From positions 59,427,075 through 59,491,074 of the forward strand of contig NC_088172.1 in NCBI RefSeq assembly GCF_028769735.1: DNA of 64,000 nt. The letters run 5' to 3'. This document shows, one piece after another, positions 35,099 through 46,440 of the stretch. The stretch is from Zonotrichia leucophrys gambelii. Lineage: Eukaryota; Chordata; Aves; Passeriformes; Passerellidae. The translations under genes and the position numbers were made by a program. How positions within the stretch are numbered: position 1 is the stretch's first letter; every line of letters begins with the position of its first letter. The notes under the pieces are model-generated. The model had not been told where the DNA came from. It made no database searches and saw only the letters and a program-made list of their open reading frames with translations.

Positions 35099-38000
35099 AA
35101 TATTTTTAATCAGATGCTGACTTCTCTTATAGCACGTTGAGCTCACTATGGCAAATGAAATAGCTTATTACTAATCTCAAAAAAAGAAAACAATAATGCA
35201 GCTTTGATATATTTCTGCTCAGTTGTCTGACTCATTGACAGATTAAAGGATTATGGCATGTTGTGATTTTCATTTCAAAGACAATTTTACAGAAGAAGGA
35301 AGCAGAAATTACTGGTTTAACTTTTCAGAAAAAAAATTGTTACATGAGTAGAAAAATAGAGTATTATTTAAAAGAAAGATAGTTTCTGTTGTTACTTGGA
35401 GCTGCAGGGCTGATTCCCAGGCCTGCCACTGCCCCTTTGAAGACACAAGCCCCATGGGATGTGATTGATATGAATTGTAGCCAGGATCTGAGGAATGAAG
35501 TAAAATACTGCTTTCTTTGTTTTGAAAGGTTATGATCAAAGTAGCTCTGTGTGTTTCCTTCTGTATCTTTCCTGACTGTGTTAAAATAATTTTTTTACAA
35601 GGCTCCTACAGTCATTTAAATGAGCACGGCTGTCATCTGTCACCTTGCAAAATTTTGTCTCACGTAGAAATTTTTCTGCCCTGAAAGATTTGTGTTCTGC
35701 TGAGAAAGCATGTTCTTACTTGGAGATGTGGCTTAATTAATGTTGCCTAGGATAGCGGAGTGACACTGCCTAGGATAATGTTGTTTCACCTTGACTTTCC
35801 ATGCTGGGAAAAAACCCCAGAAATTCCTGTGTGCCACTGGCACCAAAAAGCATCTCCTGTAGGTGTGTTTTAAGTTTTGTAATGACTAGCTCACCTCAGG
35901 CTGACCTTTCTTTCACCCACTTTTTGGTTGAAAACTGATTTTACATCTCAGGGAGTGAGCAGGGGCTGCAAATGCTTGAAGACACTCTAGCAGCTGGAAT
36001 ACAGATCATAGCAGTGGTGGAAAACAAAGCCTGGAAAGGGGCAGTGCTTTTACTGCAGAGAAAGCCTGGTGCTTCTGATGTCAGGAGGGTGAAGTGCATG
36101 TCTTTGTGTGGCAAAATATTGTAGGTTTGTATGAAAGCTCACCTGGCCTTTATCTTAAACCCTGAGTTATCAACAAGGAATGGGGGAGATGAGATTAGAT
36201 TAGAGCCAGCCTGGTTGTTTCAGTAATCCTGCATAAATTTACCCTAAAAAGGATACTAAAAATCTCTTTTTCAGTTAGTATCAGCTGTCTGCTTGTTAAA
36301 GCTGCAGGATTTTCCATATGAATTTACATTGCTTTTATTGTACAGGTGTTTCTCTGGCCGTGTGAATCAAATACTGTTTTCACAATTACCAGAAGGTCCC
36401 AGTTACACTTTTGTGTTGGGTATTGATACTCATGTCAGGGAATATTTCTTGACTCATCATATTCATTATTCTTGTAAAGAAATTGTAAGTTTCTTTATCG
36501 GGAGCTAATGTCCTTCTGCCTTTGTATGACAGTGAGAAAAGCGAAAATGTTCTTAGCTGGGTGTTGGTAGAGATTTTTAAGTCTTATGTCTTAAGAACAC
36601 CTTATGGAAGGTGTTCTACTCACCTTCCATCTAATCCGTTTTATGGATTACCCATCTTCCATCTATCAAGTGCAAGCCAGCTTGGACATAAAGTATTGTC
36701 AGGGCAATATTTCATTTTTTTTTAATCCAAGGGATTTATTAATTTCTTGCAGGTCTTTAGTTTCTTATGAAAGCTAAAAATATGTATTACTGAAAACATC
36801 TCTGGTGTCTATAGAAAAAGCACAATAAACCTTTAAAGAGGTGCAATTTGTAATTCATGTTATAAAGCCCTGTTGAGATGACAGGAGAGACACATTGCCT
36901 GTGCAATCTATACATCCACAGTAAGATTTCTTAGTAATAGCATGGAGCATGGGAGGCTGGTTAGCTTCAGCTCAGAGCCTTTAATGTCAAAATTCAGGTC
37001 TTGACCATAAATCTTCTGGTATGTATTTAAGGCAAGCCCTGAAATATACTGTGGGGAGCAGGGGAAATGGATTGTTTGTATCCCAGCTGGCAATTTCTAT
37101 GTTATTTTCTTTAATGGTTCCTCACCATGTGATTTACTTTCTAGCCCAGTTTTCTGGTGTGCTTATAAAGTTGGATTCACATGACTGTGAGACAGAGTAG
37201 GAATCAGAAATGTACTTTAAAAGGCTTACAGGCCGAAACAGGGATCTAATGCAGTTAGGTGAGAGGACTGAAGTTCTGAGAAGAGCTTTTCTCTGATGAG
37301 GCCTCAGATACAGATGCTGTGTCTGGAGGCCTGTACCCTCCCCTTCTCTAAGGAGAGCAGGGGATGGTCTCCATGTTTTCCATGCTGCCAAGCACATCTG
37401 TCTTGTGGAATGTTCTCTATCACATTTTATTTACTTGATAAATGATGGTTTTGTTTAGTTGTTGGTTTGATACTGATATGTATAGTGCCTATGGCATTGT
37501 GAAAGCCCATATCTAAATAACAAGATTGATTCTGCACAGGTGAGATCCTTCCATCCTTGCTTTAGTTGTCTTACCCATTTTTTTGCCCTGTATGTCTCTG
37601 CAGAGGGTGTGTCTGCTTGCAGAGTAAGGCTCTATTAGATTTGGATAATGGAATTCAGTGCCACATATTTATTGTTGTGCTGAAGTAAAGCTATAAATGG
37701 AATGCAGTTCCTCAGGGTTCAGTAGCTATGTCAAGTCTTTGAAAAATGATAAATAGCTTCTAATTAGATGAATGATATTTCATGAAAATGATAAATACTT
37801 TCTAATAACCCATTTTCTCAGCAGGCTTTGCACAGTTCAGTTCTGAAAATCTAAGTTTACAGAATTGTAACCAAAAGTGATGCATGTTATAATATTGAGT
37901 GAGATGTACAAATTACATCTTACATTTGTTCATTCCAGTCATTGAATGCCGCAGAATTTAAAAAAAAAGGGGGGCGGGAGGAGCAAAGTAATAAATGTTG

Positions 38001-38399
38001 TCTCAATTTTATTTATTCTGGCTACTTCAGGTTTTCTCCAGGGTGTATTTAGAAGAAAGAAGAGCCTGAAAATAATCTTTTGAATATTTTAAATGTTATT
38101 TAGTATGAAAGTTGATTAATGTGTCCCACTTAAACTCATACAGTAATCTCAGTATAACAATTGTGGGGTTTGCAGCAAGGAAGAAAAAATTGCTTTGTGC
38201 ATTCTAGGACAAAATAACTTTTTGTTTCCCCTGCTGATATTTAGAAGTAGATAAATAGACCAATAGATTATTTTTAAGGTACTTGTTATAGCCTTGGCAC
38301 AGTTCTTTAACCCTGAGATGACTGTAAAATGTATGAGATAAAGAAAGCAGTTGCTAATAGAGAAAAGAAAATACAGTATTTTTTTTTCCTCCCCCACAG
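35099..38399 (+). other. UST: UST intron, distal part to acceptor
   Basis: Last part of the large intron. It ends in a strong polypyrimidine tract (T-run then CCTCCCCCACAG) directly before the next UST exon. A short hairpin lies at 36594-36617. Nothing else was recognised. Confidence 0.7.
36594..36617. repeat. 10-bp perfect palindrome with 4-nt loop
   Basis: AGAACACCTT pairs perfectly with AAGGTGTTCT around the loop ATGG. The next 50 bp contain a second weak hairpin (TAATCC/GGATTA) and a repeated CTTCCATCTA. It looks like local template-switch scarring. Confidence 0.7.
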
Positions 38400-38497
38400 G
38401 ACATTAATGTATGTATCCTTGAAAACTACCCTGAATGTTCTAATCCCAGGTTATTTTACATCATACCATATTTCTGTGGACAGCATCCAAGATGCAG
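38400..38497 (+). CDS. UST: UST internal exon: cysteine-rich loop
   Basis: A 98-bp exon with a CCCCCACAG acceptor and a GTAAAT donor. It starts in phase 0, matching the end of the previous visible exon, and ends after two bases of an arginine codon. It encodes 32 residues, DINVCILENYPECSNPRLFY and then IIPYFCGQHPRC. The four cysteines correspond to the paired cysteines seen in the related HS2ST structure, where they form disulfides next to the substrate cleft. The fourth residue is Val (codon GTA); from memory the mammalian protein has Glu (GAA) there, a one-base difference. Otherwise the segment is essentially identical to vertebrate UST. It follows a 23.7-kb intron and is only 2.1 kb from the next exon. 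Confidence 0.97.
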
Positions 38498-40629
38498 GTA
38501 AATATATGCAAGGTATTTCAATTTGTTCAGCAATAGCTATTGCAAACATTTTGTCAGAAGTTGGCAATAAAGAGGTGACATTATTTGAAGTACAAGAGAA
38601 AAATGAAAGTACAAGGAATGCAGCACTGCATGTGGTAACTGCATGGATATATTTTGAAGTAAGGAGGCCATTGCAAATGTTGCAGTATTCTTTTTTCTTG
38701 ATTTATCGCATGAATAATTCATCAAATATGAATGTATTTATGTATATTTTTTTTCTGGGTTACTCATTTTATCTGCACTTTAATTTTGTAATACGTGTTT
38801 CTGATTTGCTCAGATGCTTCTATCAGGTCTAGATGAGAAGTACATGTTTCTGTGTCCATGTGAGAAACTGTGTTTGTGCTTAAAACCATATAAAATATGG
38901 CCCTCTACTGCTTTAATTGAGCTACCTCATTTAACGTCTGTAAACACCATTCTAGTAATGCTGAGTTACTGATACCATATTTTTAGTAAATTTTTATACA
39001 ATACTATAGGAATAATTTTAAATACTTTCTTGGCTTTAAACACTTTAGTATTGTTAGTAACAAATGTTCTTTGGTAGGTGTGTTCAACTTCAAGGTATTC
39101 TGTTTCTGTATTATTCAAGCTTCTCCATAATGAAACAGTTGCACATTTTCCAGAATTTCTTTCAAAAGCCATACTTCTTGTAGCAGTAATAACCAGTGAA
39201 AATGTATTACTTACAAATAAAGACAGAAGAAGTATCCATGTTGTAAAATCCTGCCTTTTTGGTTTTTTTCGTTAACTGAACTAATGTATAAGAAACAAAA
39301 CAAGTTAACGACTTCATTTTCATTGCACATTTTTTAACATATTTTGGCCTTATCTGCAAATGCTTATGGTTGCACATTTAATTTGCCTGCACGAATAATC
39401 CCATTAACGGCAGTCACATGCCTGAATACCTTCACAAAATATCTCTGTGAGGTTCCCAAGCAGGATATTGAATACTGTTTTGTACCTTGTTGTAGATTTG
39501 GCTCTTGTTATGCCCTTGAACTTCCTTCAGCTTCTACTTAGTCCCATAAGGAGCTACAAACAGGAGGCTCATAGTGTTTGTTAGGACACTTTGCTATTCC
39601 AGAAAACAGATCAGTGCCCAGAAGGTCGTAGAGCATGAAAAACCTGCTACAAGTCTGCTCTAGTAGGAGTGGAAAGTAGTAGGCTTTTCCACATGACAAA
39701 GAAAGAGCTTCAGACAAATGTTAAATTCACTATTGCCTAGGATCCGCAATAACCTAAAGAAGTCATGGAAGAGGTGTGATTTACAGCTACTCCCAGGCAG
39801 TGTGGGGAGCTGATTCCTTTAGCCTGGGACACTGGCATTATATCCTGTGTCAATATGAATGATGGCTGCTGCTCCCAGAACATAACTAATATGAATTATT
39901 ATATGGGATTTAGGATTTGTATGGTTGTTTAACTACATTGTGCTTTTGGGAAACAGAGAAGCATAAAGATGTAGTGAAGTCCTGCCAGCTTCTCCTGCTG
40001 GGAGAAAGGACAGAAGAACCCCAAACTGTTCTTCAAAACCAGTATCAGTCACAGCAAAAAAATGCAAATCCTGTAGCAAAGCTGCAGGGCAACTGGGGGT
40101 AATGACAGGGGGAAGGGAAGCTCCTAGAGACTTTGGCAAAAGTTAAAATGAAGGACAAGGTGGAAAATGATAGTGTCCTGTGTAGGATTCGCCAGTAACA
40201 GCAAGCAGTGGTTGGTCCCAGCAGCTCTCCTGATGTAGTTCAGGGACACCACCACTCCTCAGCACCTTCCAACACCAAGGGCAGTCATCCCTCTGATCAC
40301 ATGGGTTGTGCTTCCAAGTTGAAATACCAAAGTTCACAAGTTTGAGCTTATAAACAACTTGGCAGAAGTTCCCTTCAGAATGGAGTACTTTCACGCAATG
40401 ATTAGCCTCCTTTTGACATGATCCTGTTTTTACATGCCAATCCAATTATAAATGTTGTGTGGAAAAGCTCAGTAAACTACTTGGGTTTGGTGGGGGAGTC
40501 TTTTTTTGTTCTAAGTATAGCACTGAATATTTTTTATTCACTTGTGTTCTTGGCTTGAATTTGAGAAATAAATGTATATTTCAACTTTTCTTTTTCCCTC
40601 CTCCGTCTTCCCCCATCAATTTCATACAG
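38498..40629 (+). other. UST: UST short intron
   Basis: A 2,132-bp intron, phase 2, GTAAAT donor to TTTCATACAG acceptor, with pyrimidine-rich sequence just before the acceptor. No repeat or gene was recognised inside it. Confidence 0.85.
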
Positions 40630-40787
40630 GGAGCCTGGTGAATGGGCCCTTGAAAGAGCAAAGCTGAACGTTAATGAAAATTTTCTGCTTGTGGGCATTC
40701 TGGAGGAGTTGGAGGACGTGCTGCTTTTATTAGAAAGATTCTTACCTCATTATTTCAAGGATGTGCTTAGCATCTACAAAAATCCAG
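40630..40787 (+). CDS. UST: UST internal exon: C-terminal half of sulfotransferase domain
   Basis: A 158-bp exon. It begins with the last base of the arginine codon split by the previous intron and ends with the first base of a codon before GTAACT. It encodes 52 residues. EPGEWALERAKLN is followed by NFLLVGILEELEDVLLLLER and LPHYFKDVLSIYKNP. The LVGILEELEDVLLLLE segment is the conserved helix-containing region shared with HS2ST1. Every codon is open and splice signals are good. The next exon, expected to start in phase 1 and to encode the C-terminal part, was not found in the remaining 23.2 kb and is probably downstream of the window. Confidence 0.97.
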
Positions 40788-43700
40788 GTAACTTTTTCCA
40801 TTAAAAAGCTGTTCTTACAGAAACTTCAGCTAAATCTCCGTGGCTGCTGAAGGGTATGTGTTTCTTTCTTGTTCAGTCAATGAAGAAGTTTATCTCCCTC
40901 TTAGGGAGCAGATTTGATGATGGGGAAGGTAACATATTCCACTTTTATCTTTAATGTTACTGTGAGGTTTTCTTTCCTTGCCTGCACTTGTTGCTCAGTG
41001 ATCTTTCCACCTGCCAGAAAGCTTCCCATTTTCCACTGAAGTGCCGCCTTCTTTTAATTGTGTCATACTCAGTTCTCAAATAATACTATCAAAATATTGT
41101 CAAAATGGTGTCAAGTACTTAAATAAACCTTCAAGGAATGGTTTGGGGAGCTGGACACTTTGATGATTCTCCAGGACCAGGTTATTTATTTTCTCTCAGC
41201 CTTGACTATGGGTTGAAATGAAATGAACCTTCAATTGAGCTGAGTTTAGGTAGAGTACAAATAAGAATGTGCATTTACAGCACTTCCAATACAAAGCATG
41301 CTGAGAAAAAGACTTAGGAGTCTGGAGTTGAGAAATGAAAATGGAGAGCACTCAGCCTACTCCTTAATTTGTACCCCATGGTCAATCTGAAAGGGTTCTC
41401 TGCACCAATCTGTCCCTCCAACACTGATTTATTGCTGACTTCTTTAAAAGGCTGTCTTGTGTCCTGTGCTAAAATTAGATATAATGCTTCTGGAGGGCTG
41501 TGCATGTCATTCCAGCAGAATTGATTTCTTGCTTACATTTGACTGGCCCATCAACATTGTGTGCACCAAGCAGGGGTAAAACTTCCCTTCTTCCTTTGTG
41601 ACTCGGTTGCATTTGTGTCATTGTGAAATTAATATGTTTTGTACCAAGCTGTATATTCAAAGCACTTGGAACAAAGATTAAATTTAGTTTGTAATGCATG
41701 CAACTGATGGCTGGCCTCTGAGAGCAGCTATTACAGTAGTCAGTCAAGTCACTCTGGAGAAATTATGGGTTTGTGTCCATAACCAGGATTTATGCATTAC
41801 TGTCCATCAAACCCTTCTTCTAGGACTCATCTTTGGAAATTCTGTATTTAGCTGTGATACAGGTACTGGGGAAAGTATGGCATTCCTTTTCTGAACATGC
41901 TTGCAGAGGATCATTGTCTGCTTGCAAGCAGGCAGTAAGGCAGCTCTTCGGAAGGTGGGTGTGTAACTTCGTGGTGCCATGTCCAGCCATAGAGCAGTTT
42001 TGCTTTATAATAAATATAAGGAAAGTGTTGTACTGGCATAAGAGCAATGCCCAGTTTGGGATCAGGTATTTCCCTTGGTTTTATAAATTAAAAAATAAAA
42101 ATAACGGTGTTTGTAGTATGTGGAAGTCATCCTAAAGGTTTGCACAAGTTGGTCTCGAAGGTTTCCCCATGGGATGTTGGACAAAAGGAGGGCAGGGGGT
42201 TCAATAGAAGGATATGCTCTCTCTGCCATGAGAGTTTTCTTTGAGTTTATATGACTTCTTTAGCTGTTCTGTGCACCATATATTTTCATTTCTTTTACAA
42301 TGAAATAAGCAGCACACAGGGTTTTGTTTTTCATCAGGGTGCCCTAGAAATTGTCAGGTGGGAAATAAGCAATCTGCCAGAATCATTAAGTGCTGGGTAA
42401 TCTTTGTCCTCTTTTTGTCTTTTCCAGTACCAGGAGGAAATTTGATCACTTATTACAGGACAATTATTTCCTCTGGGATTGATTTCATATGAAAAATCGG
42501 TCATGAATCCAAAGATTCACCCCTTTCTGTCAGTATTCCTTAGGTGGATTATACCTTTATTTTATCTTTCCCATTCACTTATTGACTGGACATATTAGTA
42601 AGAAAGCAGTTTCCTCTCTCCTCCTTTTTTCATACATGCATATGTTTGAGGGTTTTTTCCTATCATAATTATTTTCTGGTTATTTCTGAGTTGGTGCTAA
42701 TACTTACAAAAAAAAAACACCGCTTAACAGAATCAGCCATAAAAATAAAAAATATTCAAGCGGTGTGTAAGAAATCCTACATTGTTCTCCTCGGGGTATC
42801 TTAGACCTGATCTGCAACACCCTCTGCTGTTGCATCATGAAGTGCAGGGAAGAAGACATGTTGTTCTGCCTGCTGTCTGGTGGTCCCACAAAGCAGCAGA
42901 TAAATTGGGCCAAAACTGAGCTTTTGTTGCAACTAACACTTGCAGATTAAATCAGTATAGTTTACAGTATTGTCTGCTGACCTGCTGTTCCTCTTGAGAT
43001 TTTCTTATGGCAGTCTTTCTTTCCTCTTTCCACATAAGAAGGAAGGTTTTTCTAGAACTTATCTTTTGTCAGCTGAACATAACAAGATGAGGAAAACACA
43101 GAAGGACATGTACAGAAAGGTAATTCACTTCCAGATCTGTGAATATCTGCACCAGAGTCCACTGCAACGAGCAGTTCTGGATTGGAGGCAATTCAGAAAT
43201 GGGATTTGTAGAGCTGCCTTGAAGCAAAACGTAGCTGAAGAAAGACATTTTGAATCCAGTGTTGCTTTCGTGGATTACATAGATTAGAAATCACAGTAGG
43301 AAACAGGTGATTGCTGTCCCACCAACATCATAATCTAAACTATATTAGAAGCACCTTCCTGCTATGGGAAGCAAAATGCCTGATGTTATCAAATGCATAA
43401 AATCACATGTGCATATAAGATACATCTGCAGGAGTTGTGAGTTAAACCCCTTCTTCCTGAAGTTGGGACTCCCCTTGCTCATTACAGGTGCTTTGGTGTG
43501 TCACCAGATCACTGTAGATCTCATCTACACAAACTTCGTAGTATTGGAGACCTTCAGTATAGGTTGATAATACAGAAATCAGGAAATCTAGAAACTTTTC
43601 CTCATCTCTACTCCTTTGAACTGTGCAGGCCATATTCAAAGCTCTCAGTTTCTTTTGTGCCTATAGTAAAATTTCTTATTTGAAACACTGTGATAACATT

Positions 43701-45995
43701 TGTCAAGAAACTCCTGCTCAGCATTCTCTTAGCAGAAAACAAAGCCTGTAGTTTTTTTACCTTCAGAAATATTTTTCTGCTGTTTTTCTGAAGCTCATAA
43801 TTTAAACTGTGGCTATCTGATAAGATAGTGTGACATTTTCATCACAGTGTTACTGTCTGTCTGTATACCTGATGACACAGGTAACTGCTTAAAGCAGTAT
43901 GAATTGAACTTTTCTTTTTGATGCTAATGATTTGTCTGATATAAGCTGGCAGAAGGAAACTGTGAAGAAAGGTAAAATGTTAAAAAAACTTGGCAGTTCA
44001 ACATGGAAGAAAATTTTAATGTCAGAGGACACAAGGAGGATAACTTCCTTCATTGCATTAACAAAACCGTTGCATTCAGCTATTCCATATGCCAAATATT
44101 TTGACTTGTGTGTTTTATAACCACGTGTAACGAAATATGAAAACTCTTTGTGGTGCTAAAGTTTTCATTGGAACCAATCTGATTTTATCTTGTACAATAC
44201 TTTAAAGCTATGGGCTTCCTGTTTTTCTGTGTCTCCACTCTCTGCTTGAAATTAAGCATTATCTTAATGTTAATACCAAGTCAAGAATTGCAAAAGGACT
44301 CTCTTTTTTGATCCCTATCTTGTCCAAAGTTATGAACTTGTCTTGGTAGCCGAAATTAGCTTTGACAAGAGATTAAAAGAGCAGGAATGGGGGCAGCAGA
44401 TTGTGAAATCAATAGATGAATAAATGGGTAGAATAAATTTTAAAAATATATTTTTATGTTTAATAGCTTTTTTTGCTAACACAGTAAAATTTGCTCAAAA
44501 TTGTCTTTTTTTCACCAGCATTGAAGCAGATAGGATCCAATTGCAGAGCCTTAGAATATATTTATTGCAAAACTTGAAAGTATTCTTTAACTCTTTGAAA
44601 GGCCTGAAATAGTTATAACAAAACTTGACATGTAAAATCTTTCCTCACTCTCAGAGGCTAAAGGAAAAAAAGATTGGTCAGTCCTGTTCATTTCTGCTGG
44701 CTGCAGCTCACTTCTGTAATCTGGCTGGGAGCTAGAACCCTGAGAATATTTACTCATTTTCTTTTGAAATGGGCACATGTGGGTTTCATATCTTTGCTGC
44801 TTTTAAGAAACAAAAAAGTACCTACCATACTCAGCAAAACAGAGTTTTCTTCTGTCTTATCAGTTTCTGTGGCATGGGGTAAAAGTTAACAGCATCCAGT
44901 GTAAAACAATAGGCAATAAAATGGTTTTTTTTATCACCTCAGAAATGAGCCATATCCTCACACCTCAGGAGTTCATAAATTTTCTTTGGCACCAGAAGCC
45001 CTATAAAAACACTTCTTCCCAGTAGCAGGAAAAAACCCCTTTGTTTCCTGAAAGGTGCATTTAGCGTGGAGAATGTATAGGTCTTACTCTACAACAAGAA
45101 AACTGACTTTAGGCTTTTCAGACACTGAATTTTATTGAATACAATGAAATAACTCACACTGTCAGCTGAAAGAAAATATATTGTTTAGGTAAACTGCAAA
45201 TTAAAAAAAAAAATGCAATGAAAATTCCCATAAGAATTGCATTTACAGGGAATGCCTTAAACTGTAGTAGTAGTATTATCCCTGGTAATATAAACCCTCG
45301 TTTTTTAAATCTGCTATGTTCATGAATGTTAATGATACAGTCTTGCCATTTTCTATTCATAAGTTTCCCCTTCTCTTTAAACCCATTAAGGAGAGAGATG
45401 CTGCCATTTGTCTTTATTGCAGAGCTGAGGTCCTGGGAAGCAGAGCATTTTTGATGGAGTTAGGAGAAGGGAGAAATCAAGCTCAGCAGTCTTTGTGCTG
45501 TGCTGAAGATCACTCCTGTGCCAGGCCAGCCCTGAAAGTGGGCCATGCCTTCAGATGGTTCAGATGCTATGCATTTGGAAAAGTTCAGGAACAAGGGATT
45601 TTTCCCCCTGAGAAATTGTAGTGAATGTGTTTACAGGCACCACCTCCAAGAGCAAAAACTTTGAGCAAGAAATGATCATAGGACTCTAGTGGAAGGAGTC
45701 AGTGCTTTTTGTACAGTGTTTTTAAATAGTGATCATTTTATCGTCCTTTGTTCTGCCTTTGTTTAGCACAAAATGAAAGGAAAGAAGAAATTAGGAAAAA
45801 TTATATGAGGCTTCTTAGTCTGCTGGCTTCTTGTGAGCTGTATTTTCTGGAAGGGGTTGTGACGGGTAAATGGGAAGGGAGTACACTGGCTCATCTCCTG
45901 TGCTGAAGTGCCCAACCCTCCTCTCTCCTACAAGCACCTGCACTCCTGTTGAGAGAATAAAATCAGCGTGGATTAGTTTTAATGTAAATACTGAA

Positions 45996-46072
45996 GGGGT
46001 TTTGTGGTGGGTTTTTTTTTGTTCAATTTGGTTTTGGGTGGGGTTTTTTGTGGATTTTTTGTTTTGGTATCA
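45996..46072. repeat. G/T-rich low-complexity stretch
   Basis: A run composed almost only of G and T on the + strand, with several GGG and GGGG groups separated by T-runs (for example GGTTTTGGGTGGGG). It could form unusual structures such as a G-quadruplex, but no function can be read from the sequence. Confidence 0.7.
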
Positions 46073-46261
46073 CTTCTAAAATTTCAAACACATTCACATG
46101 TTTAAAAGCTTTGGAGACTCCAGATATGCTGTCTTTTCTTTTGCCTTGCACTCTAAAACTAGAGCTTTGTGTTTCCCCTATGTAATACTTTGAACAGGAA
46201 TCACTGACTCTGAAAATTTTCTACAGAGGAGGAAAATTGCCAATTTCCCGTGGAGGCAAAG

Positions 46262-46440
46262 CGTGAGTTTGGAGTTGGGAGGTGACTCCCTGTGTAACTC
46301 TGCCGTGTGTGATGAGAGCGTGAGCAGCGCCGCTGTGCCCAGCAGATGGAGCGATCCGCCCGCGTGTGCGCCGCTCCCAGCGCCAGCGGCACACGTGGAT
46401 TCACATTCCGCCGGGGGGGCCTTCTCTTATCGCCCAACAT
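46262..46440. promoter_or_regulatory. CpG-dense patch, candidate regulatory element
   Basis: I count about 17 CpG dinucleotides in roughly 180 bp, whereas the surrounding kilobases have very few. The patch includes a CACGTG E-box (46392-46397), a CAGATG E-box (46343-46348) and a GATA-type CTTATC (46426-46431). No coding exon is evident, and the short frames on both strands have no recognisable domain. It could be an intragenic promoter or enhancer, or an unrecognised GC-rich repeat. Confidence 0.4.

Noticed and set aside
38329..38832. 167-codon open frame on the + strand
   Set aside because: Only the part from 38400 to 38497 is conserved UST exon. The rest reads through the acceptor and donor into intron sequence.
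43093..43130. Candidate for the next UST exon (RKTQKDMYRK)
   Set aside because: The acceptor phase is wrong and the sequence does not match the expected UST continuation.
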